A DNA stretch of 50,419 nucleotides, from NCBI RefSeq assembly GCF_020181615.1, contig NZ_CP084029.1, positions 2,274,353 to 2,324,771 on the forward strand. Reading direction: 5' to 3'. The notes below the pieces were generated by a model, which made no database searches, was not told where the DNA came from, and worked only from the letters and a program-made list of their open reading frames with translations. This document shows, piece by piece, positions 32,244 to 41,282 of this stretch. Origin of the DNA: [Mycobacterium] crassicus. Lineage in GTDB: Bacteria; Actinomycetota; Actinomycetes; Mycobacteriales; Mycobacteriaceae. The translations under genes and the position numbers were made by a program. The first letter of the stretch is position 1; the number at the start of each line of letters is the position of its first letter.

Positions 32244-32660
32244 ATGCCTGCCTCCGAATCCATACCCGCCGAGATCGGATCTTTCGACCGAGGGATCGGC
32301 CTGGTCTACACCGAGATCAGCCCGGACGGCGCGCGTGCCAGCCTGGAGTTGACCCCCCAACTGCACCAGCCCGCCGGCATCGTGCACGGCGGTGTGTACT
32401 GCTCGATCATCGAGAGTGTGGCCAGCGTGTCGGCCCACACCTGGCTGAACCGGGACGGCGGCGATGCGGCCGGCACGGTGGTGGGAGTCAACAACAACAC
32501 CGACTTCCTGCGGGCGCTCTCGTCCGGGACCGTGGTCGCGGCGGCCACCCCGATTCATCGCGGCCGTCGCCAGCAACTGTGGCTGGTGACGATCACCGAC
32601 GCTGACCAGCGGATGATTGCCCGCGGCCAGGTCCGGCTGCAGAATCTGCCCGCGGAATAA
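32244..32660 (+). CDS. PaaI-type hotdog-fold thioesterase (Rv1847-like)
   Basis: This 138-residue protein is a single hotdog domain. The catalytic-type segment QPAGIVHGGVYCSIIESVAS and the following VGVNNNTDFLRAL strand are typical of the PaaI/4HBT acyl-CoA thioesterases. The natural thioester substrate is not known. The ATG at 32244 is chosen; a TACAAC at 32232-32237 ends six bases earlier and could give a leaderless message. A GTG at 32229 would add five residues. The stop is four bases from the end of ndh on the other strand. Confidence 0.9.
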   Translation: MPASESIPAEIGSFDRGIGLVYTEISPDGARASLELTPQLHQPAGIVHGGVYCSIIESVASVSAHTWLNRDGGDAAGTVVGVNNNTDFLRALSSGTVVAAATPIHRGRRQQLWLVTITDADQRMIARGQVRLQNLPAE

Positions 32661-32664
32661 GCGG

Positions 32665-34050
32665 TCAGCTGATCGCGCGCTCGACGCCCCGCTGCGCCTC
32701 GGCTGCCAGCACCTCGAGCTGTTCGAGGCGAGTCCGGGCGAACGCCTGCTGCTCGGTGATGGTCAGTTGGCCGCGCCGCGTGCTCAGGAACGTCACGTTC
32801 CAGGACAGCAGTGTGCTGACCTTGTTCTTGAACCCGACCAGATAGACCAGGTGCAGCATCAGCCAGGCCAGCCAGGCCAGGAAGCCACCGAATTCCAGCG
32901 GCCCGATCTTGCTGACCGCGGAGAACCGGGAGACGGTGGCCATCGAGCCCTTGTCCAGGTACTGGAACGGTTCCCGGTCGGCCGGGTTGGCTCCGCCGAG
33001 CTCGGCCTTGATGGTGCTCGCAGCGTGCTTGGCGCCCTGGATGGCGCCCTGCGCCATACCCGGGACCCCGTCGACAGCGGCCATGTCGCCGACGACGAAG
33101 ACGTTGGGGTGGCCCGGAATCGACAGGTCGGGCTGCACCTTGACCCGTCCGGCGCGATCGAGTTCGACCGAGGACTGTTCGGCGAGGTCGCGGCCCAACG
33201 GGCTGGCCGACACGCCGGCGGACCAGACCTTGCACTGCGATTCGATGCGCCGGATGGTGCCGTCGGCGTCCTTGACGGTCAGACCGTTGCGGTCGACGTC
33301 GGTGACCATGGCGCCGAGCTGAATCTCCACGCCCATCTTCTGCAGGCGCTCGGAGGCTTTGATGCCCAGCTTCTCGCCCATCGGCGGCAGTACGGCCGGG
33401 GCGGCGTCGAGCAGGATCACCCGCGCCTTGGTCGAGTCGATATTGCGGAACGCGCCCTTGAGCGTGTAGTTGGCCAACTCGGCGATCTGCCCCGCCATCT
33501 CGACACCGGTGGGACCGGCGCCGACCACGGTGAACGTCAGCAGCTTCTCGCGCCGGGCGGCGTCGCCGGACCGCTCGGCCTGCTCGAACGCGCTCAGGAT
33601 CCGGCCCCGCAGTTCCAGCGCGTCGTCGATGGTCTTCATGCCGGGCGCGAACTCTGCGAATTGGTCGTTGCCGAAGTAGGACTGACCGGCGCCGGCCGCG
33701 ATGATCAGGCTGTCGAACGGGGTTTCGTAGGTGTGGCCGAGTACCTCGGAGGTGACGAACTTGCCGGCCAGGTCGATGTGGGTGACGTCGCCGAGCAGCA
33801 CCTGCGCGTTGCGCTGGTTGCGCAGCACGACGCGGGTGGACGGCGCGATCTCTCCTTCGGAGAGGATCCCGGTCGCGACCTGATACAGCAGGGGCTGGAA
33901 CAGGTGGTGGGTGGTGCGGGCGATCAGCTTGATGTCCACGTCGGCCCGCTTGAGCTTTTTGGCCGCGGTCAACCCACCGAAGCCGGATCCGATGATGACG
34001 ACCTGGTGGCGTCGGCTCTGCGGCGCAGTGACTTCAGGCTGGGCATTCAT
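32665..34050 (-). CDS. ndh: Type II NADH dehydrogenase
   Basis: Ndh is a single-subunit, non-proton-pumping NADH:menaquinone oxidoreductase on the inner face of the membrane and the main NADH entry to the mycobacterial respiratory chain. The 461-residue product is close to the 463 of M. tuberculosis. It has the FAD-binding VVIIGSGFGGLTAAKKL near residue 17, the NADH-binding VVGAGPTGVEMAG near 172, and a hydrophobic segment at about 390-415 that helps membrane attachment. GGAGCAA precedes the ATG. The urease genes that precede ndh in M. tuberculosis are absent here. Confidence 0.96.
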   Translation of the reverse strand: MNAQPEVTAPQSRRHQVVIIGSGFGGLTAAKKLKRADVDIKLIARTTHHLFQPLLYQVATGILSEGEIAPSTRVVLRNQRNAQVLLGDVTHIDLAGKFVTSEVLGHTYETPFDSLIIAAGAGQSYFGNDQFAEFAPGMKTIDDALELRGRILSAFEQAERSGDAARREKLLTFTVVGAGPTGVEMAGQIAELANYTLKGAFRNIDSTKARVILLDAAPAVLPPMGEKLGIKASERLQKMGVEIQLGAMVTDVDRNGLTVKDADGTIRRIESQCKVWSAGVSASPLGRDLAEQSSVELDRAGRVKVQPDLSIPGHPNVFVVGDMAAVDGVPGMAQGAIQGAKHAASTIKAELGGANPADREPFQYLDKGSMATVSRFSAVSKIGPLEFGGFLAWLAWLMLHLVYLVGFKNKVSTLLSWNVTFLSTRRGQLTITEQQAFARTRLEQLEVLAAEAQRGVERAIS

Positions 34051-34168
34051 GGGATGGAGTTGCTCCTCAAACGGCGACTGCGTTCACAGATACGCTAGTC
34101 GACCCGCTTGGCGGTCACCGCATTCGCTGGTTGTGGGATTAGCCACTCCGGGCCCCTTCCCGTCACGG

Positions 34169-34840
34169 TCAGGCGAATTGAGCCAGTGCGCCGTGGCTGA
34201 CGTGCAGGGTCTGGCCGGTGATGTGCCGGGCCGAGGGTGTAGTCAAAAACACTGCCAGACGGGCGATTTCGGCGGACACCGTGGGCGGGGTGCTGGTCAG
34301 ACCGTCGTAACCCGGCCGGGTGCCGGCGCCGGAGGCGACGACGTTGACGGTGATCCCGCGGGTCCCGAACGTGGTGGCCTGTCCGGTGGTCCAGTTCGAC
34401 AGGGCAGCTTTGATCGCCGCGTCGGCGCCGCCGTCGCGCGGGTTCTCCGGCATCACCGAGATGATCGAGCCGCCCGATCGCAGGTGGTCGCCGACGGTCG
34501 CGACGGTCAGCACCGCCGAGAGCACGGTGGCGTCCAGGGCGCTGCGCCATGCCGAGGCCTGGTCGGCCAGCGTGTAGGCGCGCGGGTCGCCGCCCTGCCA
34601 TCGCGGCGCCGGGACGTTGACGATGGTGTCCAGGTGGTGCGGGAACAGGCTGCGGGCCTGCTGCAGGCTGGCCGGGTCGGAGGTGTCGCAGACCACGGCG
34701 TTGGCGTCGAGTTCTTTGGCGGCAATCTCCAGCTCCGGGCCTCGCATACCCGCCAGCGTCACCTTGTGTCCGGCCTCGCTGAAGCCTTCTGCGACCGCGC
34801 GACCCAGTTCGGTGTCACCGCCTGTGACCAGCACATCCAT
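34169..34840 (-). CDS. Short-chain dehydrogenase-like protein lacking the catalytic Tyr (Rv1856c-like)
   Basis: The 223-residue Rossmann protein starts MDVLVTGGDTELGRAVA, a modified form of the SDR cofactor motif. The family YxxxK is degenerate: the region DAAIKAALSNW keeps the lysine but has Ala where the tyrosine should be. A C-terminal SDR tail (ITGQTLHVSHGAL) is present. It may be a reductase using another acid, or a non-catalytic binding protein. It is divergent from modA, with 159 bases between, containing a palindrome at 34872-34883. Confidence 0.83.
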   Translation of the reverse strand: MDVLVTGGDTELGRAVAEGFSEAGHKVTLAGMRGPELEIAAKELDANAVVCDTSDPASLQQARSLFPHHLDTIVNVPAPRWQGGDPRAYTLADQASAWRSALDATVLSAVLTVATVGDHLRSGGSIISVMPENPRDGGADAAIKAALSNWTTGQATTFGTRGITVNVVASGAGTRPGYDGLTSTPPTVSAEIARLAVFLTTPSARHITGQTLHVSHGALAQFA

Positions 34841-34871
34841 CGGTCGGCCCTCCTCGTGTTCGCAGCTATGT

Positions 34872-34883
34872 TACTGGACAGTA
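34872..34883. promoter_or_regulatory. Palindrome upstream of the SDR gene, operator-like
   Basis: TACTG, GA, CAGTA is a perfect inverted repeat, 31 bases before the SDR start and 116 before modA. The size suits a TetR-type or similar operator. No regulator gene is adjacent, and the identity of the binding protein is unknown. Confidence 0.35.
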
Positions 34884-34986
34884 GCCGGTTTGCGGGCATG
34901 GGGCGGAACTCGACGCAGACACGATCGGGCCACGGTCCGGGTGCTGGGCGTGCAACGGACACCGGACAGCACCGGGCCGGTTTCGA

Positions 34987-34999
34987 TATTGTGCGAGCC
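34987..34999 (+). promoter_or_regulatory. Possible leaderless promoter element of modA
   Basis: TATTGT at 34987-34992 ends seven bases before the ATG at 35000, and there is no ribosome-binding site. Transcription would start at about the first codon. Confidence 0.35.
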
Positions 35000-35755
35000 A
35001 TGCGGCGAACCTGGGCGGTATTCGGAGCGTCGTCGATCATGCTGGCGGCGGCCCTGGCGGGTTGCAGTTCGGGATCAGAAACGCCGTCCATCACGGTGTT
35101 CGCGGCCGCATCGTTGAAGCCGGCGTTCACCGAGATCGCCGAGCAGTTCAAGACCGATCACCCCGGCATGGACGTCGACTTCAACTTCGCGGGCTCCTCG
35201 GACCTGGCCACCCAGCTGACCCAGGGCGCCGGCGCAGACGTGTTCGCCTCGGCCAACACCGCGCAGATGAACAAGGTCGCCCAGGCCGGCCTGCTCGACG
35301 GCCCCGCGGTGCCGTTCGCCACCAACACGCTGGTGATCGTCACCCGACCCGGAAACCCGGACGCGGTGCACTCTTTCGCCGATCTGACCCGGCCCGGACT
35401 CATCGTGGTGGTCTGCCAGCCGCCGGTGCCGTGCGGAGCCGCGACCCGCAAGGTGGCGGACAGCCTCGGAGTCACGCTGGAGCCGCTCAGTGAGGAATCC
35501 GACGTCACCGACGTGCTCAACAAGGTCATCACCGGCCAGGCCGATGCCGGCGTGGTCTACCGCACCGACGCGATCAACGCCGGCGACAAGGTCACCACCG
35601 TCGAGTTCCCCCAGGCCGCCGAGGCCGTCAACACCTACCCGATCGCGCTGCTCTCCGGTGCGCCGCAGGCCGGGCCGGCCCGCGCGTTCATCGAATTGGT
35701 CACCGGCGAGGCTGGGCAGAAGGTGTTGGACGCCGCCGGCTTCGGTAAGCCCTGA
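35000..35755 (+). CDS. modA: Molybdate ABC transporter, substrate-binding lipoprotein
   Basis: ModA captures molybdate outside the membrane and delivers it to ModBC. The 251-residue product has a lipoprotein signal with the lipobox LAGC (C22), followed by SITVFAAASLKPAFTEIA, the FNFAGSSDLATQL segment that holds oxyanion-binding serines, and GADVFASANTAQM. The ATG at 35000 gives a correct signal peptide. A long upstream in-frame extension covers the divergent gene region and is not real. modB follows after six bases. Confidence 0.95.
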   Translation: MRRTWAVFGASSIMLAAALAGCSSGSETPSITVFAAASLKPAFTEIAEQFKTDHPGMDVDFNFAGSSDLATQLTQGAGADVFASANTAQMNKVAQAGLLDGPAVPFATNTLVIVTRPGNPDAVHSFADLTRPGLIVVVCQPPVPCGAATRKVADSLGVTLEPLSEESDVTDVLNKVITGQADAGVVYRTDAINAGDKVTTVEFPQAAEAVNTYPIALLSGAPQAGPARAFIELVTGEAGQKVLDAAGFGKP

Positions 35756-35761
35756 TCGCCG

Positions 35762-36553
35762 GTGGCAAGCCGGCCCAATGACCTACCGGGCTGGGTCTAT
35801 GTGCCCGCCGCGATCGGTGCCGCGTTCGTGGTGCTGCCGCTGGTGGGGATCGCCGCCAAAGTCGACTGGCCGCACTTCTGGTCGCTGATCAGTAGTCCCT
35901 CCGCCACGACCGCTCTGGCGCTGAGCCTGCGGACCGCTGCCGCCAGCACGGTGCTGTGTGTGTTGTTCGGGGTGCCGATGGCGATGGTCCTGGCACGCAG
36001 CCGGGCACGGGTGGTGCGCCTGCTGCGGCCTCTGGTGCTGCTGCCACTGGTGCTCCCGCCGGTGGTGGGCGGAATCGCCCTGCTGTACGCCTTCGGGAGG
36101 CTCGGGCTGCTGGGCCGCTACCTGGACGCGGCCGGGATCCACATCGCGTTCACCACCACCGCCGTGGTGCTGGCACAGACCTTCGTGTCGCTGCCGTTCC
36201 TGGTGATCGCGTTGGAAGGCGCGGCCCGCACCGCCGGCGCCGACTACGAGGTGGTGGCTGCCACCCTGGGCGCGCGGCCGAGCACCGTCTGGTGGCGGGT
36301 GACGTTGCCGCTGCTGGCCCCGGGCCTGATCTCCGGGGCGGTGCTGGCGTTCGCGCGGTCGCTGGGGGAGTTCGGTGCGACGCTGACCTTCGCCGGTTCC
36401 CGGGAGGGCGTCACCCGGACCCTGCCGCTGGCCATCTACCTGCAGCGGGTGACCGACGCCGACGCCGCGGCGGCCATGTCGCTGCTGCTGGTGGCGGTGG
36501 CTGCAATCGTGGTGCTGGGTCTGGGCGCCCGTCGGCTGGCCGGCGTCTGGTGA
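35762..36553 (+). CDS. modB: Molybdate ABC transporter permease
   Basis: ModB forms the membrane channel for molybdate. The 263-residue product has about five or six membrane helices. It has the EAA loop that contacts the ATPase: [20 protein letters not shown] followed by [12 protein letters not shown]. It starts at a GTG six bases after modA, and its stop overlaps the modC start (GTGA), so modA, modB and modC form one operon. Confidence 0.95.
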   Translation: MASRPNDLPGWVYVPAAIGAAFVVLPLVGIAAKVDWPHFWSLISSPSATTALALSLRTAAASTVLCVLFGVPMAMVLARSRARVVRLLRPLVLLPLVLPPVVGGIALLYAFGRLGLLGRYLDAAGIHIAFTTTAVVLAQTFVSLPFLVIALEGAARTAGADYEVVAATLGARPSTVWWRVTLPLLAPGLISGAVLAFARSLGEFGATLTFAGSREGVTRTLPLAIYLQRVTDADAAAAMSLLLVAVAAIVVLGLGARRLAGVW

Positions 36554-37668
36554 CGGCGATGGCGCACGGACTGACGCTGCACGCGGTGGTGGCCTCGCGT
36601 GGTCTGGATGTCCGGCTGACCGTCGCGCCGGGCGAGGTGCTGGCAGTCCTGGGACCCAACGGTGCCGGCAAATCCACCCTGTTGCACGTGATCGCCGGGC
36701 TGCTGCAGCCCGAGCAGGGGCTGGTGCGGGTCGGCGACCGGGTGCTGACCGACACCGAGACCGGCGTGCACGTGGCCACCCGGGACCGCCGGGTGGGGCT
36801 GCTGCTGCAGGAGCCACTGCTGTTTCCGCACCTGAGCGTGGCGGCCAATGTGGCATTCGGCCCGCACAGCCGCCGCCGTCGCCTTGGTGTCCGGCAGACG
36901 CACGCCCGCACGGTCGCGGCGCCGTGGCTGCGTGCGGTGGACGCTGAGGAACTGGCCGAGCGCAGACCGCGCCGACTCTCCGGCGGTCAGGCGCAGCGGG
37001 TCGCGATCGCCCGCGCGTTGGCCGCCGAGCCCGAGGTGCTGCTGCTCGACGAACCGCTGGCCGGGCTTGACGTCGGGTCGGCGGCCACGGTGCGCACGGT
37101 GCTGCGTGACGTCGTCACCGCCGCCCGCCGCACCACCGTGCTGGTCACCCACGACCTGCTCGATGTGTTCGCGCTGGCCGACCGGGTGCTGGTGCTCGAG
37201 GCCGGGCGAGTCGCCGAGATCGGCTGCACCGCTGAGGTTTTGGCTACGCCGCGCAGCCGATTCGGGGCGCGGGTCGCTGGGCTGAACCTGGTGGCCGGGG
37301 TCGTCGACGGTGCCGGCACGCTGCGCACCGACTGGGGGGACACCTGGTACGGCACCGCCGCCGACGATCTGCCCACGGGACGGCCGGCGGTCGCGATCTG
37401 CACGCCGCAGGCGGTTGCCGTGTACCGGCAGCCGCCGTCGTCCGGTAGTCCGCGCAACCTGGTCGAGGTGGGAGTGGCCGGGGTGGAGGCCCGCGGCAAC
37501 GCGATTCAGGTGCGGGGCACCGAGCAACCGGACGGGTCGCCCGGATTGGCTGCCGACATCACCCCCGACGCGGCGGCCGAGCTGCGGCTGGCCCCCGGGG
37601 AAACGGTGTGGTTCGGAATCAAAGCGCAGGAAGTGACGCTGCGCGCGACACACCCTGGCATGACGTAG
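36550..37668 (+). CDS. modC: Molybdate ABC transporter ATPase
   Basis: ModC hydrolyses ATP to drive molybdate import through ModB. The 372-residue product has Walker [10 protein letters not shown] (about 35-43), the signature LSGGQAQR (143-150), Walker B VLLLDEP (163-169) and the switch histidine in [11 protein letters not shown]-terminal molybdate-binding TOBE-type domain follows from about residue 295. The GTG at 36550 overlaps the modB stop by four bases; an ATG at 36559 is an alternative. Length is close to M. tuberculosis ModC. Confidence 0.94.
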   Translation: MTAMAHGLTLHAVVASRGLDVRLTVAPGEVLAVLGPNGAGKSTLLHVIAGLLQPEQGLVRVGDRVLTDTETGVHVATRDRRVGLLLQEPLLFPHLSVAANVAFGPHSRRRRLGVRQTHARTVAAPWLRAVDAEELAERRPRRLSGGQAQRVAIARALAAEPEVLLLDEPLAGLDVGSAATVRTVLRDVVTAARRTTVLVTHDLLDVFALADRVLVLEAGRVAEIGCTAEVLATPRSRFGARVAGLNLVAGVVDGAGTLRTDWGDTWYGTAADDLPTGRPAVAICTPQAVAVYRQPPSSGSPRNLVEVGVAGVEARGNAIQVRGTEQPDGSPGLAADITPDAAAELRLAPGETVWFGIKAQEVTLRATHPGMT

Positions 37669-37705
37669 CTTGCGCAGCGGGGGCTAGACGGTAGATTTTT
37701 CTGCC

Positions 37706-38569
37706 ATGAAGCAGGTGGACCAGATCTCAACGGCCGACAAGGGTATTCGCGCGGTGGCTGCAACGGCGTGGGCCGCCGCGATCGCCGGTGTGCTGGCGTT
37801 CGGCGCGGCGTCGCCGGCCTACGCCGACCCGGTGCCGCCGCCACCGCCACCGCCGGCCACCGCGGACGCCCCGCCGGCCGAACCGGGTACGCCGCCGGGA
37901 GAACCGATTGCGCCGGCGCCGGCCGCCGAGCCGGCCGCACCCGAGCTGGGTCGGGTCGACGACACCGCCGGAGGGTTCAGCTTCGTTCTGCCGGCTGATT
38001 GGGTGCAGTCCGACACCAGCCACCTCGAATACGGTTCGTCGCTGCTGAGCAAGAAGACCGGTGAGCCGATGCTGCCGGGGCAGCCCGCACCGGTGGCCAA
38101 CGACACCCGGATCGTGCTCGGAAAGCTGGACCAGCGGTTGTACGCCAGCGCCGAGACCGACAACGCCAAGGCTGCCACCCGGCTCGGGTCGGACATGGGC
38201 GAGTTCTTCCTGCCCTACCCCGGAACCCGCGCCAACCAGGTGAGCGCTCCGCTTGCCGGAGGCGGTCTGACCGGCAGCGCGTCGTACTACGAGGTCAAAT
38301 TCACCGACCCGGCCAAGCCGGTCGGCCAGATCTGGAGCGGCGTCATCGGCGTGCCGCCGGCCAGCGGCACCGGCCCGCAGAGCGAGCGGTGGTTCGTGGT
38401 GTGGCTGGGGACCGCCAACAACCCGGTGGACACCGGCGCGGCGATCGCGCTCGCCGAGTCCATCCGGCCGCTGGCTCCGCACCCGGCCGAGCCGGCTCCA
38501 GCTCCTGTTCCGGCTCCGGCTCCGGCCCCGGCCCCGGCCCCGGCCCCTGCGCCTGCTCCGGCGCCTTGA
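37706..38569 (+). CDS. apa: Alanine/proline-rich secreted antigen Apa (fibronectin-attachment protein)
   Basis: Apa is a secreted, O-mannosylated antigen of mycobacteria that binds fibronectin and host lectins. The 287-residue product has a signal peptide ending SPAYA (cleavage after about residue 40). A proline-rich linker follows. The folded core runs from about [11 protein letters not shown] to [10 protein letters not shown], and the C-terminal tail has about ten Ala-Pro repeats. It is shorter than the 325-residue M. tuberculosis protein, mainly in the Pro-rich parts. A TAGATT at 37692-37697 lies eight bases before the ATG. It lies 37 bases after modC; the old name modD came from that position only. 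Confidence 0.93.
   Translation: MKQVDQISTADKGIRAVAATAWAAAIAGVLAFGAASPAYADPVPPPPPPPATADAPPAEPGTPPGEPIAPAPAAEPAAPELGRVDDTAGGFSFVLPADWVQSDTSHLEYGSSLLSKKTGEPMLPGQPAPVANDTRIVLGKLDQRLYASAETDNAKAATRLGSDMGEFFLPYPGTRANQVSAPLAGGGLTGSASYYEVKFTDPAKPVGQIWSGVIGVPPASGTGPQSERWFVVWLGTANNPVDTGAAIALAESIRPLAPHPAEPAPAPVPAPAPAPAPAPAPAPAPAP
38504..38566 (+). repeat. Ala-Pro codon repeat at the end of apa
   Basis: Six-base GCTCCG/GCCCCG-type units encode the alternating Ala-Pro tail of Apa. The tract is slippage-prone and likely to vary in length between strains. Confidence 0.75.
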
Positions 38570-38617
38570 TCGTCGGCTGACCTCCTTCGGTCGGCTCCGC
38601 AGCTGCGGCAGAACCGC

Positions 38618-38629
38618 TAGCCTGGCGAC
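38618..38629 (+). promoter_or_regulatory. Possible leaderless promoter element
   Basis: TAGCCT at 38618-38623 fits TAnnnT and ends six bases before the ATG at 38630. Confidence 0.35.
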
Positions 38630-38944
38630 ATGACTGCGCAACTGCATGTACTGGCGGCGACGGAGTTTCTCGCGGAGCGTTCGACGACGCTGACCAGTGT
38701 GGGCTGGATCGGTTACATCATCATCGGTGCGATCGCAGGGTGGCTTGCCGGCAAGATCGTCAACGGCGGCGGCCGCGGAATCTTGATGAATATCGTGATC
38801 GGTGTCGTTGGTGCATTGATCGGTGGTTTCCTGCTGAGCTTCTTCCTCAACACAGCCGGTGGCGGCTGGTGGTTCACCCTGTTCACCGCGACCCTGGGGT
38901 CGGTCGTACTGCTGTGGCTGATGGGGCTGGTAGCCAAACGCTGA
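38630..38944 (+). CDS. GlsB/YeaQ/YmgE family small membrane protein (Rv1861-like)
   Basis: This 104-residue protein has three hydrophobic helices and the glycine-rich signature GAIAGWLAGKIVNGGGRGILMNIVIG of the transglycosylase-associated (YeaQ/YmgE) family, here split as GAIAGWLAGKI and GRGILMNIVIG. Members are stress-related membrane proteins; the transglycosylase name is historical. Function is otherwise unknown. It is a separate unit between apa and adhA. Confidence 0.9.
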   Translation: MTAQLHVLAATEFLAERSTTLTSVGWIGYIIIGAIAGWLAGKIVNGGGRGILMNIVIGVVGALIGGFLLSFFLNTAGGGWWFTLFTATLGSVVLLWLMGLVAKR

Positions 38945-38977
38945 CGCGCCGGTCTGCGCCGCGCGCAGAATGTTGTC

Positions 38978-40006
38978 ATGGGCGCGCGGGTCCCCGGTAC
39001 GAGCATGAGGGCCTGGCGCGTGCACCGTCCGGGTCCGATCGGCGGGGCGCCACTGAGCCGGGTCACTACCGCGGTGCCGCGACCGGAACCGTCGGAACTG
39101 CTGGTGGCGGTACACGCCTGCGGCGTGTGCCGCACCGATCTGCACGTCGCCGAAGGCGATCTACCGGTACATCTTGCCGGGGTGACGCCCGGCCATGAGG
39201 TGGTCGGTGAAGTGGTCGAGGTGGGCGCCGAGGCCGGCGCCGGGTTCGGTGTGGGGGACCGGGTCGGCATTGCCTGGCTGCGGTACACCTGCGGAACCTG
39301 TCGATACTGTCGCCGGGGCGATGAGAATCTGTGCCCGCAATCCCGCTACACCGGGTGGGACGCCGACGGCGGTTATGCGGAGTTCGCCACCGTTCCAGCG
39401 GCGTTCGCTCACCATCTGCCGAGCGGCTACAGCGACAGCGAATTGGCGCCGTTGCTGTGCGCAGGCATCATCGGCTATCGCTCGCTGCTGCGCGCCGACC
39501 TGCCGCCGGGCGGACGGCTCGGGATCTACGGGTTCGGTGGCAGTGCGCATATCACCGCCCAGGTCGCGTTGGCACGCGGCGCAGAGGTGCATGTGATGAC
39601 GCGCGATTCGCGGGCCCGGGAATTGGCGCTGGAGTTGGGTGCGGCCTCGGTGCAGGGAGCGGCAGACCCGCCGCCGGTACCACTGGACTCGGCGATTCTC
39701 TTTGCGCCGGTGGGTGAGCTGGTGCTGCCGGCCTGTCAAGCACTGGATCGGGGCGGTACCTGCGTGATCGCCGGGATCCACCTCAGCGACATCCCGCCAC
39801 TGAACTATCAGCGGCACCTGTTCGGGGAACGCCAGATTCGGTCGGTGACGTCGAACACCCGCGAGGACGCCCGGAACTTCCTGGACTTCGCCGCGACGCA
39901 CCACATCGCTGTGACGACCCCGGAGTATTCCCTGGGCGACGCCGACCGCGCGCTGGCGGACCTGGCGGCGGGCCGGATCGCAGGTGCGGCCGTGCTGCTG
40001 GTCTGA
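38978..40006 (+). CDS. adhA: Zinc-dependent alcohol dehydrogenase AdhA
   Basis: AdhA is a medium-chain, zinc-dependent alcohol dehydrogenase. The 342-residue product has the catalytic zinc segment [14 protein letters not shown] and GHEVVGEV, the structural zinc cluster [15 protein letters not shown], and a cofactor domain containing [17 protein letters not shown]. Physiological alcohol is not known. ATG 38978 is used; ATG 39005 would give MRAW as the start and is also reasonable. It lies 33 bases after the small membrane protein gene. Confidence 0.93.
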   Translation: MGARVPGTSMRAWRVHRPGPIGGAPLSRVTTAVPRPEPSELLVAVHACGVCRTDLHVAEGDLPVHLAGVTPGHEVVGEVVEVGAEAGAGFGVGDRVGIAWLRYTCGTCRYCRRGDENLCPQSRYTGWDADGGYAEFATVPAAFAHHLPSGYSDSELAPLLCAGIIGYRSLLRADLPPGGRLGIYGFGGSAHITAQVALARGAEVHVMTRDSRARELALELGAASVQGAADPPPVPLDSAILFAPVGELVLPACQALDRGGTCVIAGIHLSDIPPLNYQRHLFGERQIRSVTSNTREDARNFLDFAATHHIAVTTPEYSLGDADRALADLAAGRIAGAAVLLV

Positions 40007-40023
40007 GCGGGGCTGATGCGGGC

Positions 40024-40788
40024 TCAGGACAAGTGCCACACCAGAGCGGCAGCCAGTGCGCCTACCCCGTTGAGCGACCAGTGCAGTGCGATCGGCGCGA
40101 TCAGGCTGCCGCTGCGCCGGCGCAGCCAGCTGAACACGAATCCGGCGGCGCCGGTGGCCAACACCGCCAGTGTCACGCCGGCCAGCATGCCGACGAACCC
40201 ACCGCCGAACAGCCGGGTGAAGCCCACGTTGCTGCTGGTCAGGCCGAGCGAGGTGGCGATATGCCACAGTCCGAACAACAGCGAGCCGGCCGCGGCCACT
40301 CCGCGGAATCCCCAGGCTCGGTGCAGCGCGCCGTGCAGTGCGCCGCGGAACGCCAATTCCTCGGGGATGACGGTCTGCAGCGGAATGATGAGCATCGACG
40401 CGACCAGTGCGCCGGACAGCGTCGCGTAATGGTTGTTCAGGAACATCGGCCGGGTCCAGGGCAGCAGCGCGCCGACCGCGATGGCGCACACCACGATCAG
40501 TACGGCGGCCGCGGCATAGCCGACCCCGGACTTCCAATGGGCGCGGCCCAGGCCGAGTTCAGCCCAGCTCAGGCCGTTGCAGCGGACCAAGACCACCAGA
40601 CCGACGGCGGTGGCCGGAACGGTGGCGACGGCAGCCCAGGGCGTGGTGAAGTGCGCGACCAGATTGGCCAGCGCCAGTACGACGACGACGATGGCGACGT
40701 CGACGAAGGCGCGGAACTGATGCAGTGCCGAGAGTTGTGACACCAGAGGGTGGTGGCCCCCGGGCGCTGCGAGGTCATGGCAGGACAT
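40024..40788 (-). CDS. CPBP-family intramembrane metalloprotease (Rv1863c-like)
   Basis: The 254-residue protein has about seven or eight membrane helices and the three motifs of the CPBP (CAAX prenyl protease-like, Abi) family: EELAFRG, FGLWH and HWSLNG. The bacterial substrates are mostly unknown. TAGACT (40797-40802 on the reverse strand) ends eight bases before the ATG, a possible leaderless start. It is convergent with adhA, 17 bases apart. Confidence 0.9.
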   Translation of the reverse strand: MSCHDLAAPGGHHPLVSQLSALHQFRAFVDVAIVVVVLALANLVAHFTTPWAAVATVPATAVGLVVLVRCNGLSWAELGLGRAHWKSGVGYAAAAVLIVVCAIAVGALLPWTRPMFLNNHYATLSGALVASMLIIPLQTVIPEELAFRGALHGALHRAWGFRGVAAAGSLLFGLWHIATSLGLTSSNVGFTRLFGGGFVGMLAGVTLAVLATGAAGFVFSWLRRRSGSLIAPIALHWSLNGVGALAAALVWHLS

Positions 40789-40866
40789 TGGTCGGAAGTC
40801 TACTCGCGACCACGGCCGGAGGGCGCTGCGTCGTTTCGGTCGACCCGGCGCCCGCCCAGCGCCGGA

Positions 40867-41277
40867 CTACTTGGGCCCGTGGGTCTCGCACAGCACCCGC
40901 GCCGGGTCGCCGGTGGCCGTGTTCTGGCTGACGACCTTCCCGTTCACGGTGACGGTGCAGGTCAAAGCGCCGGGACCGGCGCTCTGCGCGCTCAGCGAGT
41001 AGGAGGCCGGACTGGCCGCGTTCGTCATCGAGCCGGTCAGCTGAATCGACCACGGCAGCGTGACGTTGGTGGCATGTGCCTGACCGTTCTGGACCTGGTA
41101 GGTGACGTAGCCGGCGACGCCCGTACCGGTGAGGTCATAGCGGACCGGAACCTTGGTGTTGTCCGGCGTGGCTCCGGCTGAGCCGGCACCGGCGACGGCG
41201 GCCGATGCGATGAGGACGCCGGCCAGCAGCGACATCGCCCTGCGGGGTGTCCGGACCGGTGACGGGTGAACAGTCAT
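40867..41277 (-). CDS. Orphan MmpS-like exported protein
   Basis: The 136-residue protein has an N-terminal hydrophobic segment (about 15-36) and an extracytoplasmic beta domain. The domain matches the MmpS pattern: VRYDLTGTGVAGYVTYQV, NVTLPWSIQLTG, and TCTVTVNGKVVSQN ending VLCE, with two cysteines that could form a disulfide. MmpS proteins normally sit beside an MmpL transporter and act as its accessory; no mmpL gene is present here. The ATG at 41277 is used; an upstream in-frame ATG would add an arginine-rich tail. Confidence 0.8.
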   Translation of the reverse strand: MTVHPSPVRTPRRAMSLLAGVLIASAAVAGAGSAGATPDNTKVPVRYDLTGTGVAGYVTYQVQNGQAHATNVTLPWSIQLTGSMTNAASPASYSLSAQSAGPGALTCTVTVNGKVVSQNTATGDPARVLCETHGPK

Positions 41278-41282
41278 GGCGG

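Noticed and set aside
33911..34999. N-terminal extension of modA
   Set aside because: It overlaps ndh and the SDR gene on the opposite strand and would bury the lipoprotein signal peptide inside a long chain.
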